Of a DNA stretch of 64,000 nucleotides, positions 27,921-37,800 are shown piece after piece. Within the stretch, counting starts at the first letter, position 1, and each line of letters opens with the position of its first letter. The notes below the pieces were generated by a model that worked only from the letters and a program-made list of their open reading frames with translations, was not told the DNA's origin and made no database searches. Source of the stretch: Akkermansiaceae bacterium UBA3385 (GTDB lineage Bacteria; Verrucomicrobiota; Verrucomicrobiia; Verrucomicrobiales; Akkermansiaceae); contig DEPT01000010.1 of assembly GCA_002358905.1 (NCBI GenBank), positions 38,846 to 102,845 on the forward strand, read 5' to 3'. The position numbers were made by a program, and so were the translations under genes.

Positions 27921-28316
27921 ATGAAACACAATATCTATCTGCTTTCTCTGGGCCTCGTGCTTTGCTCCTGCAGCGAACCCACAGATGTGGTTACTGGGCA
28001 TGCTCGCATTCTTGGTGCAGACTCGATCTCCCCGGCTGTTACCGTTGCACCTGCACCCGCTCCGGTTCCTGTTGCCGCTGCTGTAACCACTCCTGCTGCT
28101 GACACCGAAACAACCGTTACTACTCCGGCTCCCGTCGCAGAAACAATTGTTACTCCCCCTGCTCCGGCACCTGCACCTGCTGTTACGGCTCAGAACCAGC
28201 CCAAACCGACCATTCCTGCAGCTGGTAGCTACAACGCCCCGCAGACAACTAAGCCTGCAAAGCGCAGCTACCCCATCATGCCTGGTCAGAATCGCGGGCT
28301 GATTAATCGTTATTAA
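27921..28316 (+). CDS. Predicted lipoprotein with Pro/Ala/Thr-rich linker
   Basis: 131 residues. A lipoprotein signal peptide ends in the lipobox-like LVLCSC (Cys15 or Cys17). Residues 35-95 are a low-complexity Ala/Pro/Val/Thr stretch, followed by a basic C terminus (KPAKRSYPIMPGQNRGLINRY). No enzymatic domain is seen. The composition resembles an extended cell-envelope tether with a cationic head that could contact peptidoglycan or the outer membrane; this is inference. It stands 10 nt upstream of tlyA. Confidence 0.6.
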   Translation: MKHNIYLLSLGLVLCSCSEPTDVVTGHARILGADSISPAVTVAPAPAPVPVAAAVTTPAADTETTVTTPAPVAETIVTPPAPAPAPAVTAQNQPKPTIPAAGSYNAPQTTKPAKRSYPIMPGQNRGLINRY

Positions 28317-28326
28317 GCGACCTGAT

Positions 28327-29055
28327 ATGGCCAAACAGCGGCTCGACGTACTGGTGGCACAGCAAGGCCTGTGCGATTCACGGGAACAGGCTCAGCGCCT
28401 CATTCTTGCGGGTGAGGTCAGCGTTAAAGGTCAAGTCATCACTAAACCTGGAACGAAGGTAGATGACACCTTCCCTATTACCGTAAAGAACAAACCCCGG
28501 TACGTCAGCCGCGGAGGTCTTAAACTTGAGGGAGCCCTGAAAGCTTTCCCCGTCAAGGCAGAAGGCAAAGTCTGCCTTGACATCGGTTCCTCTACAGGTG
28601 GCTTCACTGATTGTCTTCTGCAGAATGGAGCCGCACGCGTACACGCGGTAGACGTAGGAACGAACCAGCTCGTCTGGAAATTGAGAAATGATCCGAGAGT
28701 CATTGTAAAAGAGCAGTTTAATGCTCGTTACATGACCCCGGAAGATCTTGGAGAAAAAGTGCAGCTGATTGTAAGCGATGTGTCGTTTATTTCGCTCACC
28801 AAGATTCTTCCTGCAGCGTATGACTGTCTGGAAGAAGGTGGTGATTTGCTTGTTCTCATCAAGCCGCAGTTTGAATTACAACCAGAAGATATCGGTCCGG
28901 GAGGAATTGTCCGGGATTCTGCTCTGCATCAGCAAGCTGTGGATAAGATTCACGATTTTGTTGTAAACGAGCTCCACAAGGAATGGTGTGGAGTAGCGGA
29001 TTCGCCTATCACAGGAATGGAAGGAAACAAGGAATTCCTTGCCTGGCTGCGCTGA
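28327..29055 (+). CDS. tlyA: TlyA-family rRNA 2'-O-methyltransferase / hemolysin-like
   Basis: 242 residues. An N-terminal S4 RNA-binding domain (RLDVLVAQQGLCDSREQAQR, about 1-60) precedes an FtsJ/RrmJ methyltransferase fold with motif I VCLDIGSSTGGFTDCLLQNG, the acidic VHAVDVGTNQL and the catalytic-type VSDVSFISLTKILPA. The Lys-Asp-Lys-Glu set expected of 2'-O-methyltransferases is plausible (K in LVLIKPQFE). Known members methylate 16S and/or 23S rRNA. It is convergent with recG with 13 nt between stops. Confidence 0.9.
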   Translation: MAKQRLDVLVAQQGLCDSREQAQRLILAGEVSVKGQVITKPGTKVDDTFPITVKNKPRYVSRGGLKLEGALKAFPVKAEGKVCLDIGSSTGGFTDCLLQNGAARVHAVDVGTNQLVWKLRNDPRVIVKEQFNARYMTPEDLGEKVQLIVSDVSFISLTKILPAAYDCLEEGGDLLVLIKPQFELQPEDIGPGGIVRDSALHQQAVDKIHDFVVNELHKEWCGVADSPITGMEGNKEFLAWLR

Positions 29056-29068
29056 TAGAATCAGATAA

Positions 29069-31198
29069 TCAGCATGTAACCGGCGTCTCATCATCGAAGC
29101 GTACCAAGTTGCGAAGTGAAGCATGCGCCGGCATCAATAATTGCGGGTCAGAGTCCAATATGGCAGAGGCTTCCTTGTTTGCGCGATGAATCAGGCGCAT
29201 ATCACCAAGCCACTCGGTAAATTCTATATTGCCAAGCCCACTCTGGGCAGTTCCCATCACGTCTCCAGGTCCACGAAGGCGGAAATCCTCCTCTGCAATT
29301 TCAAAGCCATTCAAGGTGCGACATAATACCTCAAGTTTTTCCCGGCCTGGTTCACCGGGTTTTGCTTTCGACAGGAGAATGCAGTAACTTTTGTGCTCGC
29401 CGCGACCTATGCGTCCTCTGAGCTGATGGAGCTGCGACAGACCAAAAACATCGGCATCATTGATAATCATGATATTTGCATTGGGAACATCAACACCGAC
29501 TTCTACGACTGTGGTAGCTACCAGAATATCCAGTTGTCTATTATTGAATGCTCGCATCACCTCATCCTTATCGACTGCAGACATGCGACCATGTAACAAA
29601 CCAATCTGACGCTCAGGGAAAAGCTCTTTCCAATGATTAAGTTCACTTGCCGCACTCGCTTGTTTGCGAGTGTCGCTATCCTCAACCAGAGGAGCAACAA
29701 TATAAACCTGGCGGCCTTCGTCCATCTCCCTTCCCATGAAAGAGATGATTCGTTTCATATTGGACGGATTTCGTAAAGCCGTCACAATCTCGCCTCGATT
29801 AGCCGGTAACTCGTCAATAACAGACACATCCAGATCCCCATACAGAGTCAGGGTCAAGGTCCGGGGAATAGGCGTCGCGGTCATCACCAGAACATCAGGA
29901 TTCTCACCACTGGCAATGAATTGCTCTCTCTGTTCCACGCCGAACTTATGCTGTTCGTCAATAACAGCGAGCCCGAGATTATGAGGTCTGTGTTTCTTAT
30001 AGAGCAAAGCATGTGTGCCGACAATGATGCGTGGTGTATCATCGTTCCGCCCTGATTCCAGCACAAGTCCGGTGTCGTCTACGCGGTCTGCAGTGCGCAA
30101 AGAAACTTTTATATCCGTGTGCTGCAGCAGTTTACAGAAATTACGATAATGCTGCTCCGCCAGAATCTGAGTCGGAGCAATCATGGCCGCTGTCTTGCCA
30201 CTTCCCACAGCCATCAGCATGGCACAGAGTGCTACCAGGGTCTTACCACTGCCTACATCGCCCTGCAGAAGTCGGTTCATCTGGCGAGAGGATGCCATAT
30301 CCTGCCGGATTTCCTCTATACAACGTGACTGAGCTTTGGTGAGGCGAAACGGTAAATTATTCAGTAGTTCATCAACATAATCCTGACAGGTTGCTGTAAC
30401 CTGCCCGGCAACACCTTGCACGCGCCTACGTCTCCACGCCACACGGAATTGTTGCTCAAAACACTCCGCCAGGGCAAATCTGAGTCTCGCTTTTCTGTGT
30501 ATTTCCATTTGCTCCGGGAAATGTATATCATGCATGGCCTGCCAATAAGGATATGCAGGTGCGACATCATAACCTGGTGCTGGCAGCTGAGGAGCAAGCT
30601 GATTCAAGATTTTCCATACCAGCGCTCTGTAATTACGAGCAGATACACCTGGTACCATCCTGTAAATAGGAACTATTCTTCCGGTATGAACGGATGCTCC
30701 GCCCTGCCCCTCATTCAGAGGCATAAGCGGTCCTCCCATTGCGGCAGCCACCAGGCGCAATCCGGTATCCTCATCGTCCATTACCTCAAAGTCCGGATTA
30801 GCCATCGTCAGTCTGCCGCCATAAACACGAACCTTGCCATACACGGAAAGAGTCATTCCGGTGGCCAGAAGCTTGGATACATAAGGCATATTGAACCACC
30901 GCAGGAGCAATCTGGCGCCATGTGGGTCATCGGGTGTGCCTACAGTTACTTCATAATACCTCTTATAGGAGAAGCGCCAACCTGCACTGTACACATGCAC
31001 AATCATGCTGCAGGTGTCTCCATCCTGCAGCAAATGAATGGGTAACGAGCAACGCCGGTCTTCATAACGTCTGGGAAGGCGCCGCAGCAAATGCATTACG
31101 GTTTCGATTCCGGCAGCCTGCAGCGCTTTTATTTCCCGGGGAGAAACACCGGGAATCAATGCTAAGACAGACTCAGGCTGCAGCCCGGAACTTCTCAT
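29069..31198 (-). CDS. recG: ATP-dependent DNA helicase RecG
   Basis: 709 residues, the usual size. RecG reverses stalled forks and processes recombination intermediates. The N-terminal wedge/OB part (MIVHVYSAGWRFSYKRYYEV) is followed by SF2 helicase motifs: RLLQGDVGSGKTLVALCAML (motif I), VIDEQHKFGV (DEQH box, motif II), VMTATPIPRTLTLTLYGDL (motif III) and QLRGRIGRGEHKSYC (motif VI), then the C-terminal RecG tail. The start overlaps the amidase stop by one base (TGATG), so the two are co-transcribed. Confidence 0.97.
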   Translation of the reverse strand: MRSSGLQPESVLALIPGVSPREIKALQAAGIETVMHLLRRLPRRYEDRRCSLPIHLLQDGDTCSMIVHVYSAGWRFSYKRYYEVTVGTPDDPHGARLLLRWFNMPYVSKLLATGMTLSVYGKVRVYGGRLTMANPDFEVMDDEDTGLRLVAAAMGGPLMPLNEGQGGASVHTGRIVPIYRMVPGVSARNYRALVWKILNQLAPQLPAPGYDVAPAYPYWQAMHDIHFPEQMEIHRKARLRFALAECFEQQFRVAWRRRRVQGVAGQVTATCQDYVDELLNNLPFRLTKAQSRCIEEIRQDMASSRQMNRLLQGDVGSGKTLVALCAMLMAVGSGKTAAMIAPTQILAEQHYRNFCKLLQHTDIKVSLRTADRVDDTGLVLESGRNDDTPRIIVGTHALLYKKHRPHNLGLAVIDEQHKFGVEQREQFIASGENPDVLVMTATPIPRTLTLTLYGDLDVSVIDELPANRGEIVTALRNPSNMKRIISFMGREMDEGRQVYIVAPLVEDSDTRKQASAASELNHWKELFPERQIGLLHGRMSAVDKDEVMRAFNNRQLDILVATTVVEVGVDVPNANIMIINDADVFGLSQLHQLRGRIGRGEHKSYCILLSKAKPGEPGREKLEVLCRTLNGFEIAEEDFRLRGPGDVMGTAQSGLGNIEFTEWLGDMRLIHRANKEASAILDSDPQLLMPAHASLRNLVRFDDETPVTC

Positions 31199-31893
31199 CA
31201 GCGGTTGGATTTACCTTGGTTGATGCAGCGGTAATAATAGTCCACCCGGCTATGGAACCATGCCCACTTAGGACCAGGTTTTCCGTTGGAGAGCAAGGGT
31301 GCGGGGCAATTTTTCCGGGTCCAATGGTAGTGAGGCACCACGCGACGAAGATTGATACCGTAGCGCTTCATGAGCACAGCGGTCAGCTTGGCAGCACGGT
31401 CCCATGTCCGGAAGTGGTTATGCCCTTTGTTTTCGCATTCGCACATTTCAATGCCGATAGAATTGTGATTACCGGCGGCGGTACCTGCATGCCAGCCGGT
31501 TTCCCGGAGCGGCAAATTCTGCACGCACATGAACTGGTCAACTGTGAAATGCCAGCTGCGATTCGTGAAAGCACCGCGGCAAAGTGCTCGTGAATGCTGC
31601 ATGGCAGTGGATGACGGGGAATGGTTGGCCGTGCTGTGAATGGTAATAAAGGCCGGATTAAGGCGGCGGGAGCCCCTGCGCTGTCGGGAATTGGAGGGCA
31701 TGATTCTCACCTTGATATTAACCTCCCGCGCAAGGCGGGAAATGCTACGCTGCACCAAAGGAGTACGAACTGGCTGGAACTTAACAGCTTTAGGTGTGCG
31801 AAGATATGTATTGCTGCCCTGTTGCTGGCATCCGGTAAAAATTGCAGCGACCCCGAGCAGAAACATTGCCAAAAGTTTACCGTAATATGCCAT
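31198..31893 (-). CDS. Lipoprotein N-acetylmuramoyl-L-alanine amidase (Amidase_2)
   Basis: 231 residues from ATG 31893, which gives a lipoprotein signal peptide ending at Cys22 (FLLGVAAIFTGC). The Amidase_2 zinc site is visible as the first His in AFITIHSTANHS, a second His in RVVPHYHWTRKNCP and the intervening GNHNSIGIEMCECENKG core. It should cleave the bond between muramic acid and L-Ala in peptidoglycan, for recycling or remodelling in the periplasm. The gene is coupled to recG by a one-base overlap, an odd functional pairing. Confidence 0.88.
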   Translation of the reverse strand: MAYYGKLLAMFLLGVAAIFTGCQQQGSNTYLRTPKAVKFQPVRTPLVQRSISRLAREVNIKVRIMPSNSRQRRGSRRLNPAFITIHSTANHSPSSTAMQHSRALCRGAFTNRSWHFTVDQFMCVQNLPLRETGWHAGTAAGNHNSIGIEMCECENKGHNHFRTWDRAAKLTAVLMKRYGINLRRVVPHYHWTRKNCPAPLLSNGKPGPKWAWFHSRVDYYYRCINQGKSNR

Positions 31894-31899
31894 GGGCGT

Positions 31900-31928
31900 A
31901 TTCTGCCATTTAGCTCCGTCTTTGGCAA
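31900..31928 (-). promoter_or_regulatory. Promoter of the amidase-recG unit, leaderless
   Basis: Minus strand TTGCCA (31923-31928), 17 bp, TGG then CAGAAT (31900-31905). The -10 box ends 6 nt before ATG 31893. Confidence 0.6.
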
Positions 31929-31959
31929 GATTAAATCCTGTCCTGAAACCGCTATTCAC

Positions 31960-31990
31960 AAAAGAAAAGGGCTCCACATGGTGGAGCCCC
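31960..31990 (-). terminator. Terminator of the rpiB-glyA gene
   Basis: The perfect stem GGGCTCCAC (31969-31977) and GTGGAGCCC (31981-31989) has a 3-nt loop. On the minus strand it is followed by TTTTCTTTTG. Confidence 0.85.
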
Positions 31991-32019
31991 TTTCGAAAGT
32001 GTTTTACATCCGTTCTTGC

Positions 32020-33705
32020 TCAAGGCATGGGGAAGCTTTTATTGAAGGCAGAAACTTCAGCACGAAGCTCATCATAGGCTCCGGGAGTCTCACATACCTT
32101 CTGAGCTGCAAGAATGGCCAGGCATCGACCGATGAACTCAGCAACCTTGCGCACATCATCTTCCTTCATTCCGCGCGTAGTCACAGCCGGAGTGCCGATG
32201 CGGATACCACTCGGCTTGAAAGTTGTGCCCTTGTCATAAGGAATGGCATTCTTGTTTACGGTGATACCAACCTTATCCAGAGCCACCTGGGCCTCTGCAC
32301 CGTTCAGCCCCTTGCCGCTCAGGTCAACAAGGAAGCAGTGGTTGTCTGTACCGCCAGCCACAATGCGGAACCCAAGCTGACTGAGTTTATCAGCCATAGC
32401 CTTGGCATTCTTCACAATCTGCTCGGCGTAGGCGCGGAATTCAGGCGTAAGAGCCTCACCAAGGCAAGCAGCCTTAGCTGCAATCACGTGCATGAGCGGG
32501 CCACCCTGCAGACCAGGGAAAGTTGCGCTATCGAGCTTCTTTGCCCACTTTTCCTTGCACATGACCAGACCACCACGAGGTCCGCGAAGGCTCTTATGCG
32601 TAGTAGTGGAAACGAAATCAGCGTAAGGTACGGGAGACGGGTGCACGCCCGCAGCAACGAGACCGGCAATGTGAGCCATATCCACGAACATGATGGCACC
32701 AACTTCATCACAAATCTGGCGAATGCGTGCGAAATCAATCGTGCGGGAATAGGCGGATGCACCAGCCAGAATAAGCGCAGGCTTTACTTCCTTAGCCTTG
32801 GCTTCCAGAGCATCATAATCAATCATTTCTGTCTCGGGGCTCACACCGTAGTGCTCCACCTTATAAGTCTTACCGGAGAAGTTGGCAAAGAAACCGTGTG
32901 AAAGGTGACCACCACAGGCAAGGTCCATGGTCAGAATTGTATCCCCGGGGTTGATGCAGGCATGATACACAGTCTGGTTGGCAGAAGAACCGGAATGAGC
33001 CTGCACGTTTACGGCATCGCAGCCGAACAGAGCCTTAGCACGGTCGATGGCAAGCTGCTCTACCTTATCCACCACTTCGCAACCGCCGTACCAGCGCTTG
33101 GCAGGATAACCCTCGGCATACTTATTGGTCAGGCAGGACCCCTGAGCCTCCATTACAGAGGGAGAAGTGAAGTTTTCAGAAGCAATAAGCTCAATGTTGT
33201 TGTTCTGGCGCAGGCGCTCTTCTTCGATAAAGCCGGCGAGCACAGGGTCAGACACAGCAAGCGGAGAACCGGAACCCACAAGCAGGCGGTTTACATGGCG
33301 ACCACCTTCAAAATCGGCATCAAGCCAGATGCGCAGCACCTCCTCCATAGACTCAGGAGAAAGGAAAGCAGAGGCCATGCAGAGCACATTGGAATTGTTG
33401 TGCTGGCGGGCAAATGCTGCCTCCTGGGGAGTACGTGCAAGAGTTGCGCGAACACCGGGCCAACGGTTGGCTGCAATGCTCATCCCCAGACCGGTAAAGC
33501 AAATCAAAATACCGCGGTCGGCGCGACCGTCTACAATCTGTTTGCTAACTTTATTTGCATATTCTGCGTAGTTGCAGGACTCCTTGGTAGCAGGCCCCAC
33601 GTCCTCCACCTGGTAGCCCCAGCCGGTCAAAATCTCAATGGCGGCTTCCTTCAAATCCACGCCCTTGTGGTCTGATCCAATGACAATGCGAAGTTCCGTG
33701 TTCAT
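32020..33705 (-). CDS. glyA: Fusion of ribose-5-phosphate isomerase B and serine hydroxymethyltransferase
   Basis: 561 residues from ATG 33705. Residues 1-143 are RpiB ([19 protein letters not shown]; Cys69 in [25 protein letters not shown]), which interconverts ribose- and ribulose-5-phosphate. From about 151 to the end is a complete Gly[39 protein letters not shown], the PLP lysine Lys371 in [14 protein letters not shown] and the C-terminal [18 protein letters not shown] converts serine and THF to glycine and methylene-THF. Both active sites look intact and no stop or frameshift separates them, so this is a true bifunctional protein that ties pentose-phosphate to one-carbon supply for nucleotides. 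It has its own promoter and terminator. Confidence 0.93.
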   Translation of the reverse strand: MNTELRIVIGSDHKGVDLKEAAIEILTGWGYQVEDVGPATKESCNYAEYANKVSKQIVDGRADRGILICFTGLGMSIAANRWPGVRATLARTPQEAAFARQHNNSNVLCMASAFLSPESMEEVLRIWLDADFEGGRHVNRLLVGSGSPLAVSDPVLAGFIEEERLRQNNNIELIASENFTSPSVMEAQGSCLTNKYAEGYPAKRWYGGCEVVDKVEQLAIDRAKALFGCDAVNVQAHSGSSANQTVYHACINPGDTILTMDLACGGHLSHGFFANFSGKTYKVEHYGVSPETEMIDYDALEAKAKEVKPALILAGASAYSRTIDFARIRQICDEVGAIMFVDMAHIAGLVAAGVHPSPVPYADFVSTTTHKSLRGPRGGLVMCKEKWAKKLDSATFPGLQGGPLMHVIAAKAACLGEALTPEFRAYAEQIVKNAKAMADKLSQLGFRIVAGGTDNHCFLVDLSGKGLNGAEAQVALDKVGITVNKNAIPYDKGTTFKPSGIRIGTPAVTTRGMKEDDVRKVAEFIGRCLAILAAQKVCETPGAYDELRAEVSAFNKSFPMP

Positions 33706-33732
33706 GTATAGATTCGAAAAACGTGCGCGGGA

Positions 33733-33761
33733 ATTGTACCACACCCCCCTCCTCTAGGCAA
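33733..33761 (-). promoter_or_regulatory. Promoter of the rpiB-glyA gene
   Basis: Minus strand TTGCCT (33756-33761), 17 bp ending in TGG, TACAAT (33733-33738). The predicted leader is about 20 nt. Confidence 0.65.
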
Positions 33762-33783
33762 GCTCAATCTGTGTAAACAAGAA

Positions 33784-33808
33784 CGAGGCACCCCTGAAAG
33801 GCACCTCG
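33784..33808 (-). terminator. Likely terminator of the M48 protease gene
   Basis: CGAGG (33784-33788) pairs with CCTCG (33804-33808), with an inner CC/GG pairing after a CA/CA mismatch. On the minus strand TTCTTGTTT follows. It is imperfect, so the call is moderate. Confidence 0.5.
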
Positions 33809-33838
33809 TGGTGTTTAATATGTAATGTAATGCTGGAT

Positions 33839-34639
33839 TCAAAGCGCCATGCCGTATCCGTACTTATTCCGGCTTTGCTGGTATTCCTGAAACGCGAGAG
33901 GCAGAATCTCCTTCATTGCCTGAATACGGGCAGCATCGCGGGGGTGGGTGCTCATAAGGCCGGAAAGGATGCTTTCCTGGGAACCTTCAGTGAAACGGCT
34001 CCAGAATTCGACTGCAGCATTGGGGTTATACCCTGCTCTGGCCATCAGAATAAGACCAATCTGATCTGCTTCATATTCATTACTGCGGCTGAACGGGAGC
34101 ATGATGCCATACTTCTTGGCAATATCATACACATTTCGGACCGCGTCAGGATTGTCACTCAGCCCGGATACAACCATACCGCCTATATCCATGATGTTGT
34201 CCCAGGAACTGCGTTCACCGTAATGACGAGCAATGGCATGAGCTATTTCATGAGCAACAACGAAAGCCAGTTCAGCTTCGTTATTCATCAAATCCATTAG
34301 GCCGGAGTAAACAGCAATTTTGCCGCCGGGAGCACACAGAGCGTTCTGTTCTTTGGACTCAAGTACTGTAAACTCCCACTCGAACCCTGTATCAGAATCG
34401 GCAACGGAAATGAGTGCAGTGGCGCATCTGCTCAATGCTGAGTTATACAAAACGTTCTGAGACTGAGGACTCGCTTTCTTGCAAGCCTGATACGCCTGAA
34501 GCCCCAGCGCCTGTTCCTGGCTTACGGACGAAAAGATAAACTGACTGCGCCCAGTAATCGGTACCGTGCGGCAACTATCCATCAATAGAACTGCCCCCGC
34601 CAGCAGTAAACACATCTTAAAATGATTAGAGAGATTCAT
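33839..34639 (-). CDS. M48-family lipoprotein metalloprotease
   Basis: 266 residues. A lipoprotein signal ends at LLMDSC (Cys23). The HExxH zinc motif is His130-Glu131-Ile-Ala-His134 in FVVAHEIAHAIARHYGE, and the third ligand Glu comes from SRSNEYEADQIGLILMARAGY. This is the LoiP/YcaL/BepA-type Oma1-like group, envelope proteases that degrade misfolded outer-membrane proteins, here without a TPR tail. The final segment (MSTHPRDAARIQAMKEILP) is the usual M48 end. It is transcribed alone, divergent from dnaE. Confidence 0.92.
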   Translation of the reverse strand: MNLSNHFKMCLLLAGAVLLMDSCRTVPITGRSQFIFSSVSQEQALGLQAYQACKKASPQSQNVLYNSALSRCATALISVADSDTGFEWEFTVLESKEQNALCAPGGKIAVYSGLMDLMNNEAELAFVVAHEIAHAIARHYGERSSWDNIMDIGGMVVSGLSDNPDAVRNVYDIAKKYGIMLPFSRSNEYEADQIGLILMARAGYNPNAAVEFWSRFTEGSQESILSGLMSTHPRDAARIQAMKEILPLAFQEYQQSRNKYGYGMAL

Positions 34640-34801
34640 AATATGCGTGTATGATTAATGTGGTTACAAGTTATTAACAGATTAAATGAAAATCAGAGCA
34701 AGTCAAGAAGAAAGCTTTTTGAACAATCAAAAAAAAGGTAGGCATCCGGCCACCTGGAGCTTTGATTTATATGAAATGTACATTTTTGTCGTGTTTTCGT
34801 A

Positions 34802-34830
34802 CTGACATAGAGGTAGATTTGTGGTAGAAT
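34802..34830 (+). promoter_or_regulatory. dnaE promoter, near-leaderless
   Basis: CTGACA (34802-34807), 17 bp ending in TGG, TAGAAT (34825-34830). The -10 box ends 11 nt before ATG 34842. Confidence 0.7.
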
Positions 34831-34841
34831 GCGCACGCGTT

Positions 34842-37800
34842 ATGGCTTTCACTCACTTACACGTTCACACAGAATACTCCCTGCTCGATGGCATGATCCA
34901 CACAAAGGATCTGATTAAGAAATGCGTTGAGCTTGGGATGAACTCCGTAGCCATCACAGACCACGGCAATGTGTTCGCAGCCATTGAATTCATGGTGAAC
35001 GTCAAGAAGCACAACAAAGGAGTGCTGGAGTGGAACAAGGAGCACCCGGATGAGAAAAAGCCTGTATTCAAGCCGATTCTTGGATGTGAAGTATACGTGG
35101 CCCCTACTCCGTTGGATGTCAAGAAACAGATTCCAGGACGCAATAAGTATGGACACCTGGTGCTTCTGTGCGAAAACAATATCGGTTGGGAAAACCTCAT
35201 CAAGATAGTTTCGCGCGGGCATCTGGATGGTTTCTATTATAAACCGCGTATCGACTACGACACCCTGCGTGAATTCAGTAAGGGACTTATCTGTCTCACA
35301 GGCTGTATCTCCGGTCCAATTCAGGAATGGCTGCTGCGTGATGAACCTGAAAAAGCCGAACAGGTGCTCTTGGAGCTTGTAGATATTTTCGGAAAGGATA
35401 ACGTGTTCGTGGAACTGCAGGATCACGAGCTGGAGGAGGAGCGACGCGTAACACCGGAGCTGGTGCGAATCGCCCGAAAGCACAATGTACCTCTGGTCGT
35501 GACGAACGATGCCCACTTTCTGAATGCAGACGATCATGATGCTCATGATATCCTCATCTGCGTGGGTACTGGCAACAAGCGCATGGACTCCAAACGCATG
35601 CGTTATCCCAAGAGCGTGTATTTCAAGAGCGAAGCAGAAATGCGTGAACTCTTCCCGGAATATCCGGATGCCTACGAGAACACCAACGTCATTGCCGAGC
35701 GCTGTAATACATCCATCAAACTGGACTCCACCTCCACCGAACGATATCCGGAGTTCGCTCCGGAAGACGGATCCACCCGCGAGGAATACCTGCGCAAAAT
35801 CTGTTACGAGGGCCTGGCTGAACGCTATGGCAAGGAACGCGCTGAGAACGATACGGAACTCCGCGCTCGACTGGACTACGAGCTGGGTATCATCAACCAG
35901 CTTCGTTTCCCCAGCTACTTCCTCATCACCGCAGATTTTATCAACTGGGCTAAAGATCACGATATCCCTGTGGGGCCTGGTCGTGGATCGGCAGCTGGCT
36001 CCCTCGTGGCGTATGTGATGAAAATCACCAACATCGACCCGTACGCCTTCAATCTCATCTTCGAACGTTTCCTGAACCCGGAACGTGTGAGCCCGCCGGA
36101 TATTGATATCGACTTCTGCCAGACCCGTCGACCAGAAGTGATTGACTATGTACGCCACAAGTATGGCGAGCGTGCTGTTACCCACATTATCACCTATGGT
36201 ACCATGGGTGCCAAATCCGTTATCAAGGACGTTGCTCGCGTGCTGGATATGAGCTACAGTGACAGCGATAAGATTGCCAAGCTCATCGAAAGTGGTCCCG
36301 GTGTCACTCTGGATAAGAGCTACGCAGCCAGTGAAGACCTGCGCACCCTTGTGGAGCAGGACGATACCTATAAGGAAATCTGGAACTATGCGAAGAAGCT
36401 GGAAGGCACCGTCCGAAACGTGGGTATGCACGCTGCAGGCGTGGTGATTGGTGACCGCCCGCTGGATGAATATGTGGCGCTGACCCGTGATGATCTGAGC
36501 AACCCACAGGGTGAAGTGGTGGCACAATGCGACATGGGGGCCATTTATAATGCAGGTCTGCTGAAAATGGACTTCCTGGGGCTCAAGACACTGACCGTCA
36601 TGAAAGACGCGGAAACCTATGTACGCCAACGCGTGCCTGATTTTCGTTACGATGCAGTGGACATCACGGACAAGAAGACCTTTGAACTGCTCAACCGCGG
36701 CGATACCATGGGCGTGTTCCAGCTCGAATCCGGCGGCATGGTGGATACCTGCAGACGCTACGGTATTGATAACATTGAAGACATTATCGCGCTTCTCGCC
36801 CTTTACCGCCCCGGTGCTATGCAGTTCATGGACGACATGATTGCCGTGAAAAAGGGGTTGAAACAGGCAGAATACGAACACCCGTTGCTGGAAACAGTGT
36901 CTGGGCTGACCTACGGCGTGATGATTTACCAGGAACAGGTACAGGCGGCAGCCAAACTGCTGGCGGGGTACACGCTGGGTGGTGCAGACCTTCTGCGCCG
37001 AGCCATGGGCCATAAGGATATGCAGGAAATGGCCGAACAGCGACGTCGTTTCGTGAAAGGCTGCTGGGATGTCAACCAGATTGACGAGAAAACGGCCAAT
37101 GCCATTTTCGATAAGATTCAGAAGTTCGCAGGTTACGGTTTCAATAAATCACACTCTGCCTGCTACGGCCATATCTCATACTGGACTGCTTATCTCAAAG
37201 CCCACTTCCCGGTGGAATTCCTTTGCGGTCTCATGACCAATGAAGCCACGAATGAAAAAATCGGCGTATTCATTCAGGAAGCCATTCGCATGGGAATCGA
37301 GGTGCTAGGCCCTTGCGTCAACCACAGTGCCGTTAAGTTCCGCCCCGAAACCATGCCGAATGGCAAACTGGCCGTTCGTTTCGGGCTCGCTTCCGTCAAG
37401 AGCATGAGCTCTGAAACCGTGAGAGTCATTGTAGAAGAACGCGAAAAAAATGGGCCGTACAAGAGTCTGGAGGATTTCTGCTACCGTATTCCTCCGCAGA
37501 ATGTCCGCCGTAATCAGATTGAAGTTCTGGTGCAGTGCGGTGCTTTCGACTGGATGCACGTCTGCCGTGCTCAGATTTTCGAAACAATCGAGCAATGTAT
37601 CAACGGCGCCAGCAGCGTACACAAGGATGCTGAAGCCGGCCAGATGGCGCTATTCGATATGATGGGCACCACCTCAGCGCCGGAAGAAAAGGTCACCATT
37701 CAGGAATGGTCCAAGGAGAAGCGACTGGACGATGAAAAATTCCTCACAGGAGCATACTTCACCGGTAACCCGCTGGACAGCATGCGCGGCGTGATTGATG

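Noticed and set aside
31621..32901. 426-codon plus-strand frame across the amidase and glyA ends.
   Set aside because: It runs through a terminator and opposite two certain genes; no family similarity.
34857..37013. 718-codon open frame opposite dnaE.
   Set aside because: Antisense shadow of the DNA polymerase gene; the His/Val/Phe-rich translation is typical of such shadows.
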